64,000 nt of DNA. It comes from Chryseobacterium oranimense (lineage in GTDB: Bacteria > Bacteroidota > Bacteroidia > Flavobacteriales > Weeksellaceae). The stretch spans positions 930,001 to 994,000 of the forward strand of contig NZ_FQWT01000001.1 of the NCBI RefSeq assembly GCF_900129755.1, in the 5' to 3' direction. This document shows, in pieces, positions 41,557-50,489 of the stretch. The position numbers were made by a program, and so were the translations under genes. Position 1 is the stretch's first letter. Every line of letters starts with the position of its first letter. A model generated the notes under the pieces. The model was not told where the DNA came from. It ran no database searches and was given only the letters and a program-made list of their open reading frames with translations.

Positions 41557-42639
41557 ATGTGGGGAATCTATTTATTTTTAATTGCGCTGCTGGCGGTGTT
41601 TACGATACTGCCCAAAATTCAGAGTTCCCATTGGATATTCAGGGTTCCGGAGTTTGGTAAGATCCAGATCTTTTATATTACCTTTTTTACTTTTATTTTC
41701 GGTTTCCTGATTGAGAATCCCTCAAACTTTCTGTATTCGCAAGGTCTTCTGGTCCTGTTATTTGTACATCACGGGGTAACACTTGTAAAATATACTCCTC
41801 TCTATCCGGTTAAAAAATACAGACAGCAGCATAAGTCTTCTCAAAAACTGCATTTTATCTCAGCTAATGTCTACCAGTTTAATAAGGAATATGACAGATT
41901 TATCAAACTGATCGAAAAATACAGTCCTGAAATGTTTCTGACCATGGAAAGCAATGGTGAATGGGAACAGGCAATGAGGGTTCTTGAAAAAGAATATCCT
42001 TTCCAGCATAAGGTAACCCTTGAGAATACCTATGGAATGCATTTCTATTCTAAAATTGAGATTAAAAGCGCAAAGACCCATTATTTTGTAGCAGATGATA
42101 TCCCGAGCATTGAGGCTCATTTGAAGACTGAAGATGGATTTTCATTTGTATTTTTCGGGGTGCATCCGCCTCCGCCGAGTCCTACTGAAGAAGAAACTTC
42201 CAAGGAGAGGGACGGCGATCTTCTAAGTGCGGCAAAAAGGGTTAAAGATATCCATCAGCCCGTTATTGTTGTAGGGGATTTTAATAATGTGGCCTGGTCA
42301 AAATCATCTATCCTGTTTAGAAAAACGAGTCATTTGATTGATCCGAGAATCGGGCGTTCTTTTGTGTCTACCTTTCATGCGAAATACCGTCTGCTGAGAT
42401 TTCCGATTGATCTGATGTTCCACAGTGAAGATATTTTCATCAAAGAACTTAAAACTCTGGAAAATTTCGGATCGGATCATCTTCCGGTTTATTGTGAGTT
42501 TTTTATTGATCATCATAATGATGAGCAGGAAGAACAGGTTGAGGGAGCAACGGCAGAGGAAAAAGCAGAGGCAGAGGAAATGATACAGGAAGGAAAGGAA
42601 GAGGATGGAGAACGTGATGCGGTAGTAACTGAAGATTAA
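41557..42639 (+). CDS. Endonuclease/exonuclease/phosphatase-fold membrane protein
   Basis: 360 residues. Two or three N-terminal membrane helices (about 1-85; GIYLFLIALLAVFTILP, FYITFFTFIFGFLIENPSNFLYSQGLLVLLFVHHGV) are followed by an EEP domain: HFISANVYQFNKEYDRF, MFLTMESNGEW (Glu for metal), HPPPPSP, VVGDFNNVAWSKSS, and C-terminal GSDHLPVY with the catalytic Asp-His. A Glu-rich tail (about 325-360) follows. The family contains phosphodiesterases, DNases and sphingomyelinases; the membrane-anchored form is common in Bacteroidota and its substrate is unknown. The ATG at 41557 is preferred to an upstream TTG. Confidence 0.85.
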   Translation: MWGIYLFLIALLAVFTILPKIQSSHWIFRVPEFGKIQIFYITFFTFIFGFLIENPSNFLYSQGLLVLLFVHHGVTLVKYTPLYPVKKYRQQHKSSQKLHFISANVYQFNKEYDRFIKLIEKYSPEMFLTMESNGEWEQAMRVLEKEYPFQHKVTLENTYGMHFYSKIEIKSAKTHYFVADDIPSIEAHLKTEDGFSFVFFGVHPPPPSPTEEETSKERDGDLLSAAKRVKDIHQPVIVVGDFNNVAWSKSSILFRKTSHLIDPRIGRSFVSTFHAKYRLLRFPIDLMFHSEDIFIKELKTLENFGSDHLPVYCEFFIDHHNDEQEEQVEGATAEEKAEAEEMIQEGKEEDGERDAVVTED

Positions 42640-42699
42640 AAATGTAAAGATTAATCTTCCAGTTTTTTGGATCAGACACATTCTTTCTTGATTAAAATA

Positions 42700-42728
42700 A
42701 AAGAGACCATCCTGCGGATGGTCTCTTT
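42700..42728. terminator. Bidirectional terminator before purA's 3' end
   Basis: AAAGAGACCATCC (42700-42712) / GGATGGTCTCTTT (42716-42728) with a 3-nt loop and A/T flanks. It lies between the convergent EEP-domain and purA genes. Confidence 0.92.
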
Positions 42729-42751
42729 GTATTATTATTGACATTCTACAA

Positions 42752-44038
42752 TTAGAATAATTCTTTTCTGATGATGTTCTGGCTTCTTTCAGGTCCTACA
42801 GAAACAAGGTATACGTTGATTCCTAAATATTTCTCAATAAACTCGATGTATTTTTGAGCGGTATCAGGAAGTTCGTCATAGCTTCTTGCTTTTGTAATAT
42901 CTTCGTTCCAACCTGGTAAATCCTGGTAAATTGGCTCATAGTTATACAATTTCTCAGTTGAAGAAGTGAAATAATCGATGATTTTTCCGTCTTCTGTTTT
43001 GTAATGCGTAACTACTTTCAGGTTTTCAATGCCTGTAAGAACGTCTAATTTTGTAATAACCAGGTTATTGATCCCGTTGATCATACAAGCATGCTTTAAA
43101 GAAACAAGGTCTAACCAACCTGTTCTTCTTGGTCTTCCTGTAGTCGCTCCGAATTCTCCACCGATCTGTCTGATCTTTTCTCCTAATTCATTATCTAATT
43201 CTGAAGGGAAAGGACCGTTTCCAACTCTTGTACAATATGCTTTTGCAACTCCAATCAGGTTTTGAAGTGAAGTTGGAGGAACTCCAGCTCCTGTACAAAC
43301 ACCCCCTGTAGAAGGAGAAGATGAAGTCACGTATGGATATGTTCCGAAGTCGATGTCAAGCATCAAAGCCTGTGCTCCTTCGAATAAAACGTTTTTACCA
43401 TCTCTGATTGCTTCGTTTAATTCCAGTTCCGTATCAACGATTCTGTCCTGAAGCTGTTTTCCTATTTCTAAATATTCGTTGTAAATTTCTTCAACATCCA
43501 ACGTCGGTTTTCCGTAATATTTTTCAAAAAGAGAATTCTTGATTTTTAAGTTTTTCTCGATTTTGTCTCTCAGGATTTCAGGATTCAGAAGATCGATCAT
43601 TCTGATCCCCACTCTTGCAATTTTATCTTCATAGCAAGGTCCGATCCCTTTTTTCGTTGTTCCGATCTGCGTTCCGCCGTGTTCTTCTTCACGGTAAGTG
43701 TCCAGAAGAATGTGGTAAGGCATGATGACATGCGCTCTTCTGCTGATGAAAATGTGATCCGTTTTCAAGCCTTTGCTTTCGATCTGATTCACCTCCTTAA
43801 TGAAAGATTTAGGATTTACCACTACTCCGTTCGCAATGATACACTTCCCTTTGCACTGCAGTACACCGGAAGGAAGAAGGTGCAAAACGAATTTCTCTTC
43901 GCCTACATAAACCGTGTGACCTGCGTTGTCCCCTCCCTGGAAACGAACAACATAGTCCGATTTAGCCGATAAAACATCCGTGATTTTCCCTTTACCCTCA
44001 TCTCCGTACTGAAGACCTACAACTACGTAAGTTGACAT
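42752..44038 (-). CDS. purA: Adenylosuccinate synthetase
   Basis: 428 residues, full length. YVVVGLQYGDEGKGKITDVL contains the phosphate loop GDEGKGK (residues 12-18); next are GGDNAGHTVYVGEEKFVLHLLPSG, GTTKKGIGPCYEDKIARVGIRM, LFEGAQALMLDIDFGTYPYVTSSSP, GRPRRTGWLDLV and the C-terminal SVGPERSQNI. It converts IMP and aspartate to adenylosuccinate with GTP in the AMP branch of purine synthesis. It stands alone with a consensus promoter. Confidence 0.97.
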   Translation of the reverse strand: MSTYVVVGLQYGDEGKGKITDVLSAKSDYVVRFQGGDNAGHTVYVGEEKFVLHLLPSGVLQCKGKCIIANGVVVNPKSFIKEVNQIESKGLKTDHIFISRRAHVIMPYHILLDTYREEEHGGTQIGTTKKGIGPCYEDKIARVGIRMIDLLNPEILRDKIEKNLKIKNSLFEKYYGKPTLDVEEIYNEYLEIGKQLQDRIVDTELELNEAIRDGKNVLFEGAQALMLDIDFGTYPYVTSSSPSTGGVCTGAGVPPTSLQNLIGVAKAYCTRVGNGPFPSELDNELGEKIRQIGGEFGATTGRPRRTGWLDLVSLKHACMINGINNLVITKLDVLTGIENLKVVTHYKTEDGKIIDYFTSSTEKLYNYEPIYQDLPGWNEDITKARSYDELPDTAQKYIEFIEKYLGINVYLVSVGPERSQNIIRKELF

Positions 44039-44063
44039 ATTTTACTTTTATTTTAGATTCATG

Positions 44064-44095
44064 CAAAATTACTTTTTAAAAATAGGGTGAGCAAA
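44064..44095 (-). promoter_or_regulatory. Promoter of purA
   Basis: On the minus strand TTTG (44095-44092), 20 bp, TAATTTTG (44071-44064), 25 bp before the ATG. It is a full match to the Bacteroidetes -33/-7 consensus. Confidence 0.66.
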
Positions 44096-44287
44096 TTATG
44101 AGGAGATTTTATTTTTGGGATGGGTGGAAATCATGTGGTTGAGGAAATATATTGCATTTCTTTTCCTATGAAAGTTCCATTTATATCTTTCAACTATTAC
44201 TTTTCAATTTATTTATTATCATTTTAACAGGGTTAATTAATTCCGTATATTTAGGGTTGTCTTCTGAAATCATAAAGACAAAACACC

Positions 44288-45217
44288 ATGACATCACAAA
44301 AATCATCATACCTCTCTCCCGGATTCAGTGAAAAAAAACTTTTCCACACCCTGTTCACTCCTGTTGAAATTCCCGTAAAAGCCACTTTACTCATTATCCA
44401 CGGCATGCAGGAACACAGCGGAAGATATAGTGAAATTGCAGAATATTTTGCAGCCCGGAGACTTGCCGTACTCACCTACGATCACTTAGGACATGGCAAA
44501 TCCGTAAAAGATAAAAAAGACATCGGATTTTTCCAGCTAGATCAACCCGATGAAAAACTTATTTCGGATGCTGAAGCGATGGGTGAACATCTTCATCAAC
44601 ACTATCCGGATGTACCTCATTTTATTCTTGGACATTCTATGGGGTCGTTTGTTACCCGCTGTCTTCTTCAGAAAGCCAGTGGAAAATTTTCCGGAGCTGT
44701 CATTGTTGGAACCGGTGGTCCTCTAGCAGGCATTAGTTTGATAAAAGGCTATCTTTCGTTAGCCAATAAAATAGCCCCTCATCATCCGACTTATCTCAAT
44801 AAACTTTTTAATATTGTTAATAACAAGCGTTTCAAAAAAGACAAAGATTTTAGTGATACAAGCTGGCTCAGTGTAAATCCGGCAAACAGGAAAGCTTTTA
44901 CCGAAGATGAACTTTGCGGTGTTCCGTTTACCAATAATGCTTTTTATGCACTGTTCAGCATTTATAAAAAAGCAACGGCAAGAAACTGGGCTGCCTCTAT
45001 TCCAAAATCTTTCCCTTTCCTTTTCATCAGTGGTCAGAATGATCCTATCGGGGATTTCAGCAAAGGTGTTAAACAAACTGTTAACCTTTTGAAACAGGAC
45101 GGATTCAAAGATATAAATACCAACATCTATCCCGAAATGCGCCATGAAATTCTCAACGAGGCCATTAGGGAAGAAGTTTTGAATGATATACTCCAATGGA
45201 TCTCAAAGCATTTATAA
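44288..45217 (+). CDS. Alpha/beta hydrolase, serine aminopeptidase (monoacylglycerol lipase) type
   Basis: 309 residues without a signal peptide. The Hydrolase_4 signature is LLIIHGMQEHSGRYSEIAEYFAARRLAVLTYDHLGHGKS, the nucleophile elbow GHSMGS with Ser117, the acid in SGQNDPIGD, and the base in MRHEIL. These proteins act on acylglycerols or lysophospholipids in the cytoplasm. The length (about 300) is typical. It is followed by an intergenic region with repeat fragments and then a convergent ABC-F gene. Confidence 0.88.
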   Translation: MTSQKSSYLSPGFSEKKLFHTLFTPVEIPVKATLLIIHGMQEHSGRYSEIAEYFAARRLAVLTYDHLGHGKSVKDKKDIGFFQLDQPDEKLISDAEAMGEHLHQHYPDVPHFILGHSMGSFVTRCLLQKASGKFSGAVIVGTGGPLAGISLIKGYLSLANKIAPHHPTYLNKLFNIVNNKRFKKDKDFSDTSWLSVNPANRKAFTEDELCGVPFTNNAFYALFSIYKKATARNWAASIPKSFPFLFISGQNDPIGDFSKGVKQTVNLLKQDGFKDINTNIYPEMRHEILNEAIREEVLNDILQWISKHL

Positions 45218-45220
45218 CAT

Positions 45221-45291
45221 AAACACCTGTAAAAAGATTGCTTCGTCGTTACACTCCTCGCAATACAAAAAAATGGCATACAAACACCTGT
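45221..45291. repeat. Short direct repeat between lipase and ABC-F gene
   Basis: AAACACCTGT at 45221-45230 and again at 45282-45291. Between them lie degenerate pieces (GATTGCTTCGTCGTTAC...CTCGCAAT, 45237-45263) that look like a decayed hairpin repeat. No open frame. Confidence 0.4.
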
Positions 45292-45341
45292 GTCATCTGC
45301 AAAATATGCGAGAGAAAAAATCATAAAAACATAAAATGCCT

Positions 45342-46928
45342 TTATAAATCAATCTCCCTTTCCACCCCAATCTCCTCCACAAAGGTTTTATCATGTGAAA
45401 TCACCAGCAGTGTTCCTTTATACTCTTTAATTGAATTCGTCAGAATCTCCACATTCTGCAGGTCCAAATTATTTGTCGGTTCATCCAGGATAATCATGTC
45501 AGGAGCTTTACTGCTGATGGAAAGTCCGCACAGCAAAAGCCTCAGACGTTCTCCTCCGCTCAGTATTCCGCAGTTTTTATCCCAGGTATCCTTGCCGAAC
45601 AAAAATCTGGACAACAGGGTTTTCACTTCAGATTCCGGCATTGCACCGTCATTAAACTGCTGGGCAAAATCATAAACCTTGATTTCCCGGCCAATCAGGG
45701 AATATTCCTGATCAATATAAATACTGTTGAATTCTGCTCTGTTTATTTTCCCTTCCGAAGGCACTATGTTTCCCAGCAGCAGTCTTATAAGTGTAGTTTT
45801 TCCGGAACCATTGGAGCCTTTGACACAAATGCGCTCTCCGCTCCTGATTTCAATACTTATATTCTCACTCCAAAGATTTTCATCTCTATATTTAAAATTA
45901 ATATTTTCCGCATTGATCAGGATTTTCCCATAATGTAAATTGGAATCATTAAAACGGACTTTCATCTGATCAACATTTTTTAACGAAGAACGTAGTTCCC
46001 GCAAATCTCCTGAAATATCGCTTATTTTTTCAGCATGAATACCTTTCAACCGGGAGGTATTTTTCTCGGCATTATTCTTTAGCGTATTCATCATAATCCT
46101 AGCTACTCCGGATTTTTCCTGCTTCTGCTTTCCCCTTGCATCCAGCTTTTGCTTTCGCTCTATCGTTTCCCTTTCTTTTTCTTTTGCTTTTTTCAGGGCT
46201 CTTTCCTTTGCATGAATATCATTGTACAATGCTTCCTGCTCTACTTCTTTCTGTTCAGCATAAAAATCATAATTCCCGCCATAGGCAGAGATTCCCTGAT
46301 TGCTTAATTCAAATAGAGTGTCAACAAGATTCAGTAAACTTCTGTCGTGGCTCACCATGACAACTGTTGAATTTGTTTTCTCAATAAAATCATACAGCAG
46401 CTTCCTGCCTTCCAGATCAAGATGATTCGTAGGCTCGTCCAGTATGATTATATCCGGCTGGTTGATCTGAATACCTGCCAGAAAAACTTTCGTTTTTTGC
46501 CCTCCACTTAGGTTTTCCAGCTTCTGATCCAGTTCCAGATCTTCAAGCTTCCAGTCATTCAGTGCATGCCGGCAGCGTTCCTCTATGTCCCAGTCATCAT
46601 TTAAAATATCAAAATACGCTTCATTCACTTCGCCGCTTGTGATTTTTTGGAGGGCATGAAGCTTTTTGTCGATGGCAAGGCATTCTGCTACGGTATAATC
46701 GTTAAAGTTCCCGAACATCTGCGGAACAAAGTAAAGATCACCTTTAACGGTGACCGTTCCTTCTGAAGGCTGAATTTCCTGAGCTATGATCTTCAGGAGT
46801 GTAGATTTACCAATGCCGTTGCTTCCAACTAATGCGGATTTTGTATGTGATGGTATAGTTAAATTGACGGAATGAAAAAGGAGATTTCCTCCCGGAAACC
46901 CAAAGGATATATTTTGCAGTAAAATCAT
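45342..46928 (-). CDS. ABC-F family ATP-binding protein
   Basis: 528 residues with two ABC domains and no membrane segment. First domain: Walker A GSNGIGKST (about 35-43), signature LSGGQ, Walker B IIILDEPTNHLD. Then comes a Lys/Glu-rich linker (about 225-290) of the ABC-F type, and the second domain with GSNGSGKTT, LSGGE and MIILDEPTNNLD. ABC-F proteins work on the ribosome and include factors such as EttA and antibiotic-protection proteins. The short interdomain linker is not diagnostic of the resistance group, so a drug target is not claimed. The long 5' region with a hairpin suggests leader-based control. Confidence 0.88.
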   Translation of the reverse strand: MILLQNISFGFPGGNLLFHSVNLTIPSHTKSALVGSNGIGKSTLLKIIAQEIQPSEGTVTVKGDLYFVPQMFGNFNDYTVAECLAIDKKLHALQKITSGEVNEAYFDILNDDWDIEERCRHALNDWKLEDLELDQKLENLSGGQKTKVFLAGIQINQPDIIILDEPTNHLDLEGRKLLYDFIEKTNSTVVMVSHDRSLLNLVDTLFELSNQGISAYGGNYDFYAEQKEVEQEALYNDIHAKERALKKAKEKERETIERKQKLDARGKQKQEKSGVARIMMNTLKNNAEKNTSRLKGIHAEKISDISGDLRELRSSLKNVDQMKVRFNDSNLHYGKILINAENINFKYRDENLWSENISIEIRSGERICVKGSNGSGKTTLIRLLLGNIVPSEGKINRAEFNSIYIDQEYSLIGREIKVYDFAQQFNDGAMPESEVKTLLSRFLFGKDTWDKNCGILSGGERLRLLLCGLSISSKAPDMIILDEPTNNLDLQNVEILTNSIKEYKGTLLVISHDKTFVEEIGVEREIDL

Positions 46929-46957
46929 TATTTCTTTCTTATGTAATGGTGAAACAT

Positions 46958-46977
46958 CAGTAACACACCGGTTACTG
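46958..46977 (-). promoter_or_regulatory. Leader hairpin of the ABC-F gene
   Basis: CAGTAAC and GTTACTG with a 6-nt loop, about 30 bp before the ATG. There is no T run after it, so it is not a simple terminator; it may instead be an operator or leader RNA element. Confidence 0.45.
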
Positions 46978-47036
46978 TTTGATAAAATCGGAAAGAAACT
47001 GAATCCTACATGCTCGTATTATGGGTTTTGGAAATA

Positions 47037-47044
47037 CAAAGATA
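47037..47044 (-). promoter_or_regulatory. Putative -7 box of the ABC-F gene
   Basis: TATCTTTG on the minus strand, matching TAnnTTTG. It would give a 5' leader of about 100 nt containing the hairpin at 46958-46977. A clear -33 box is lacking. Confidence 0.42.
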
Positions 47045-47308
47045 GCAAATTATTAATTATTCATTTTTTTCAAATAAAAAAAATAAAATCTTCATATAAA
47101 AAATAAAAGGAAATGCCGGAAAAACTGATATTTTTATAACAATAAAAATTCCCGGAATCAGTATTTTCTGTTCTCAAACTACCTGCAGGATTAAGTTTTC
47201 CCGGAATTACTTATCAGAAGCACTGTGAATTATCTCAGGATGTATTTTTTAAACCATATATTTATTAAATCCGGAATAAAAGTAGAAAAGATTTTAATCA
47301 AAAATCCG

Positions 47309-47316
47309 TAACTTTG
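47309..47316 (+). promoter_or_regulatory. Putative -7 box of hpt
   Basis: TAACTTTG, 19 bp before the ATG. It matches TAnnTTTG; no -33 box at the expected distance. Confidence 0.42.
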
Positions 47317-47335
47317 TCGACTACTAAAATTTTTT

Positions 47336-47890
47336 ATGGAAAGTATTAAAGTTCACGACAAAACTTTCGTTCCTTATCTGAAGGACGCCGAAATTCAGGA
47401 AATTGTAAAAGAAACAGCTTTAAGAATTTATGAAGATTACAAGGATGAAGTTCCTGTTTTCATAGGTGTTCTGAACGGAGTAATCATGTTCTTCTCAGAC
47501 CTTCTGAAATATTATCCGGGCGAATGCGAGATTGCTTTCATCCAAATGAGCTCCTATGTAGGAACAGAATCTACAGGGATTGTTTACCAGAAAATGGAAC
47601 TGACTAAAGACGTGAAAGATCGTCACATCATTCTTGTGGAAGATATTGTAGATACAGGGAACACGGTGGAAAGCCTGTTCAAATATTTCACGGAAACACA
47701 GCGTCCGAAATCTGTAAAACTGGCTTCATTCCTATTAAAGCCTGACGTTTACAAAAAAGACTTCAAGCTGGATTATATCGGAAAAGAAATTCCGAACAAA
47801 TTTGTTCTTGGGTACGGTCTTGATTATGATGAATTGGGAAGAAATCTTTCAAACCTGTATCAACTGGAAGAAGGACAGATCAACCATTAA
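47336..47890 (+). CDS. hpt: Hypoxanthine phosphoribosyltransferase
   Basis: 184 residues. FIGVLNGVIMFFSDLLKYYPGECEIAFIQMSSYVG gives the substrate loop region, and the PRPP-binding motif HIILVEDIVDTGNTVESL lies near residues 98-115. The enzyme salvages hypoxanthine (and guanine) using PRPP, forming IMP or GMP. It begins the hpt-adk-obg stretch, but a 127-bp repeat-bearing gap separates it from adk. Confidence 0.93.
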   Translation: MESIKVHDKTFVPYLKDAEIQEIVKETALRIYEDYKDEVPVFIGVLNGVIMFFSDLLKYYPGECEIAFIQMSSYVGTESTGIVYQKMELTKDVKDRHIILVEDIVDTGNTVESLFKYFTETQRPKSVKLASFLLKPDVYKKDFKLDYIGKEIPNKFVLGYGLDYDELGRNLSNLYQLEEGQINH

Positions 47891-47897
47891 TTACTGC

Positions 47898-48006
47898 TAT
47901 TAGCTTTTGGCTACTAGCCATTAGCTTTAAAAATTAAAATCGAAATAAAGTAAATATTAACTAAAAAAGCTAAAGGCTGAAAGCTTTATTGCTAAAGGCT
48001 GAAAGC
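47898..48006. repeat. AGCTAAAGGCT-type intergenic repeat before adk
   Basis: GCTAAAGGCTGAAAGC occurs at 47969-47984 and 47991-48006 (22-bp period), and the segment TAGCTTTTGGCT at about 47900 is roughly complementary, so a large imperfect hairpin can form. The last copy ends 11 bp before the adk start codon. Confidence 0.6.
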
Positions 48007-48017
48007 GAATCAACATT

Positions 48018-48596
48018 ATGATAAACATTGTTCTGTTCGGCCCTCCAGGAAGTGGAAAAGGAACACAAGCTCAAAACCTGATCGAAAAATTCAATTTAAA
48101 ACAGATTTCAACAGGTGATCTTTTCAGATACAACATGAAAAATGATACGGAGCTTGGAAAACTGGCTAAGTCTTACATCGATAAGGGAGAACTGGTTCCT
48201 GATCAGGTAACAACGGATATGCTGATCGATGAGCTCAGAAAACCAACGGATACCAACGGATTTATCTTTGACGGCTACCCAAGAACAACTGCACAGACGC
48301 AGGCACTGGAAAAAATTGTTAAAGAAGAACTGAATGACAAAATCGATATCTGCCTTTCATTAGTGGTAGAAGACAAGATTTTAGTGGAAAGACTTCTGAA
48401 AAGAGGGGAAACCAGCGGAAGATCCGATGACAGCAATGTAGAAATCATTGAAAACAGAATTAAAGAATATTATACGAAAACAGCAGAAGTAGCGGAACTT
48501 TACAAGCAACAGGGAAAATATGTTGAAGTAAACGGCGTAGGAGAAATTGATGAAATTTCCCAAAAACTTTTTGCTGAAGTAGAAAAAATAAAATAA
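48018..48596 (+). CDS. adk: Adenylate kinase
   Basis: 192 residues. [20 protein letters not shown] is the P-loop, [35 protein letters not shown] the AMP-binding region, and [18 protein letters not shown] the second AMP strand. The LID ([14 protein letters not shown]) is short and without the four-Cys zinc motif. It interconverts ATP + AMP and 2 ADP. The obg gene starts 52 bp downstream, and the pair is commonly adjacent in Bacteroidota. Confidence 0.96.
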   Translation: MINIVLFGPPGSGKGTQAQNLIEKFNLKQISTGDLFRYNMKNDTELGKLAKSYIDKGELVPDQVTTDMLIDELRKPTDTNGFIFDGYPRTTAQTQALEKIVKEELNDKIDICLSLVVEDKILVERLLKRGETSGRSDDSNVEIIENRIKEYYTKTAEVAELYKQQGKYVEVNGVGEIDEISQKLFAEVEKIK

Positions 48597-48648
48597 TCGA
48601 GATACGGGATGCCAGTTTTTTGGACCCGCAGCTCGCAACACAAACTAT

Positions 48649-49632
48649 ATGTCTAACTTTGTAGATTACGTAAAGATCCATTGTAAAAGCGGACACGGAG
48701 GTGCCGGATCTGCCCACCTTCGCCGTGAAAAATATATTCCTAAAGGAGGTCCTGACGGTGGTGACGGCGGTCGTGGCGGACACGTCATCATGAGAGGAAA
48801 CGCTCAGGAATGGACTTTACTTCCACTCCGATACACCCGCCACATCAAAGCGGAACGTGGTGAAAACGGAGCTAAAAACCAGCTGACCGGTGCCGACGGT
48901 TCTGATATTTATATCGATGTTCCAATCGGGACCATTGCTAAAAATGAAGATGGAGAAATTATTGGTGAAATCCTTGAAGACAAGCAGGAGATCATCTTAA
49001 TGCAGGGAGGAAAAGGAGGAAAAGGGAACGAGCATTTCAAATCATCTACCAATCAGACTCCAAGATACGCACAACCGGGAATGGATGGCGAGGAAGGCTA
49101 CGTTGTGTTCGAGCTTAAAATTTTAGCCGATGTAGGATTGGTTGGCTTTCCAAATGCCGGTAAATCTACTCTTCTTGCCTCAGTTTCTGCTGCAAAGCCT
49201 AAGATTGCCAATTATGCATTTACCACTCTGACTCCCAATCTTGGGATTGTGGATTACAGAAATTACAAATCATTTGTAATGGCTGATATTCCGGGAATCA
49301 TTGAAGGGGCAGCTGAAGGAAAAGGTTTAGGACACAGGTTCTTAAGACATATTGAAAGAAATTCCATCTTATTATTCTTAATTCCGGCTGATTCTGAAAG
49401 CCACTTCCAGGAATTTAAAATTCTGGAAAATGAATTGAAAGAATACAATCCTGAACTTTTGGATAAAGATTTTATTGTTTCCATTTCAAAATCCGACCTC
49501 CTGGACGAAGAGCTGAAAAAAGAAATTGCCAAAGAGTTTCCGGAAAACAGACAGCCGCTGTTCTTCTCCGGCGTCACCGGAGAAGGCCTTGTAGAACTGA
49601 AAGATGCAATCTGGAAAAAACTTCACGGATAA
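48649..49632 (+). CDS. obgE: Obg-family GTPase
   Basis: 327 residues. Residues 1-158 form the glycine-rich Obg fold ([44 protein letters not shown]). The G domain follows with G1 GFPNAGKST near 167, G3 DIPGIIEGA, and G4 SKSD (a variant of NKxD). No C-terminal TGS-like extension remains. Obg binds the 50S subunit and takes part in ribosome assembly and the stringent response. The next gene follows its stop by 1 bp. Confidence 0.95.
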   Translation: MSNFVDYVKIHCKSGHGGAGSAHLRREKYIPKGGPDGGDGGRGGHVIMRGNAQEWTLLPLRYTRHIKAERGENGAKNQLTGADGSDIYIDVPIGTIAKNEDGEIIGEILEDKQEIILMQGGKGGKGNEHFKSSTNQTPRYAQPGMDGEEGYVVFELKILADVGLVGFPNAGKSTLLASVSAAKPKIANYAFTTLTPNLGIVDYRNYKSFVMADIPGIIEGAAEGKGLGHRFLRHIERNSILLFLIPADSESHFQEFKILENELKEYNPELLDKDFIVSISKSDLLDEELKKEIAKEFPENRQPLFFSGVTGEGLVELKDAIWKKLHG

Positions 49633-49633
49633 G

Positions 49634-50425
49634 ATGATACACTCATTAAAAAAAATAACAGCACCCGCTGTTATTTTTGTTTCATTTCTTCTGCCTGCCC
49701 TGGCGTATGCCCAGGACAGCGATTCATCTTTGGAGCTATCCAGAACAAATGAACCGGCACCTTTAAATGACAAGGCGTTTTTTAAATATGAATTTAATAA
49801 AAGGGTAAAATACAAATTTACTTACGATAAAGTTACAGATCAGGGCACAACTCATGAAGTAAGCGAAGACATCCAGTATTTCATAAGTGATTACGATCTA
49901 TCTGTTCTGTATTTTAACAACAGCAGAAATGGTATCATTTACAATTTAAACAAGGATACCAACCCGGTTCTCCCTGTTTTGATCAAAGATGAGAAAAAAG
50001 ATACCAAGCCGGGAAATTTTGATTATTTCAAAGGTGATATTCCTCTCGAATCTGAAATTGCCGATATCAGAAAAAGAAAAAAACCCAAAACAGACCAGAT
50101 TCTGGAATTGGTTGAAAAGAAAGCAGACAATGATCTGGTTCATTATACCTACCATCTTATCCGTAATAATAAAGGAAGGACGAATTTAGGAATCATTGAG
50201 TTGGACATTACCAACAGTGATCAAGGTTTCAACAACAATATCCTGTATGATATGGAACCGTTGTTCTTCAAAAACAAAATAGCCTTTGACAAAGGGGAAA
50301 TAAAAAGCTATTCCTATTACAATGCAGACAGAAAAAGAACAAAGTATTATGAGTCATTAGCTACCGACTCTGTTCTTTTAAGATTATCATTCACCAAAGG
50401 CTGCTGTGTTTCATCACTGGAATAG
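49634..50425 (+). CDS. Uncharacterised secreted protein downstream of obg, 263 aa
   Basis: A signal peptide (about residues 1-26; KKITAPAVIFVSFLLPALAYAQ) is followed by a mixed-charge region with aromatic-rich strands (KAFFKYEFNKRVKYKFTYDKV, IQYFISDYDLSVLYFNN) and a Lys-rich centre. The last residues contain CC. No known family. Start chosen at 49634, right after the obg stop, because the signal peptide begins there; an upstream in-frame codon would overlap obg. It is tightly coupled to obg by position. Confidence 0.68.
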   Translation: MIHSLKKITAPAVIFVSFLLPALAYAQDSDSSLELSRTNEPAPLNDKAFFKYEFNKRVKYKFTYDKVTDQGTTHEVSEDIQYFISDYDLSVLYFNNSRNGIIYNLNKDTNPVLPVLIKDEKKDTKPGNFDYFKGDIPLESEIADIRKRKKPKTDQILELVEKKADNDLVHYTYHLIRNNKGRTNLGIIELDITNSDQGFNNNILYDMEPLFFKNKIAFDKGEIKSYSYYNADRKRTKYYESLATDSVLLRLSFTKGCCVSSLE

Positions 50426-50489
50426 TCACAATGCCTCAACAATTTCCGTTTGGAATAATTATTGAAAGAAATCAGGAAAATCATCCGTT

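Larger units (their letters stand above)
46929..47335. other. 407-bp intergenic region between ABC-F gene and hpt
   Basis: This gap lies between two divergent genes and holds two candidate promoters (one per direction) and, on the ABC-F side, a hairpin at 46958-46977. The middle is very AT-rich and contains TTCCCGGAAT-like words twice (about 47150 and 47200) but no coding frame. Confidence 0.6.

Noticed and set aside
42517-42636. Glu-rich repeat at the end of the EEP-domain gene as a separate unit.
   Set aside because: It continues the same reading frame without a break, and acidic tails are common in this family.
45342-46928. Calling the ABC-F gene an antibiotic resistance determinant.
   Set aside because: The linker and P-loops do not separate resistance from housekeeping ABC-F proteins by eye, and no leader peptide was found.
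47969-48006. Two direct repeats before adk as the start of a CRISPR array.
   Set aside because: Only two units of 16 bp with a 6-bp gap; spacers are too short and no cas gene is present.
31938-48596. A purine biosynthesis operon (purE, purK, purA, hpt, adk).
   Set aside because: Genes are kilobases apart, on both strands and with separate promoters and terminators; only the general theme is shared.
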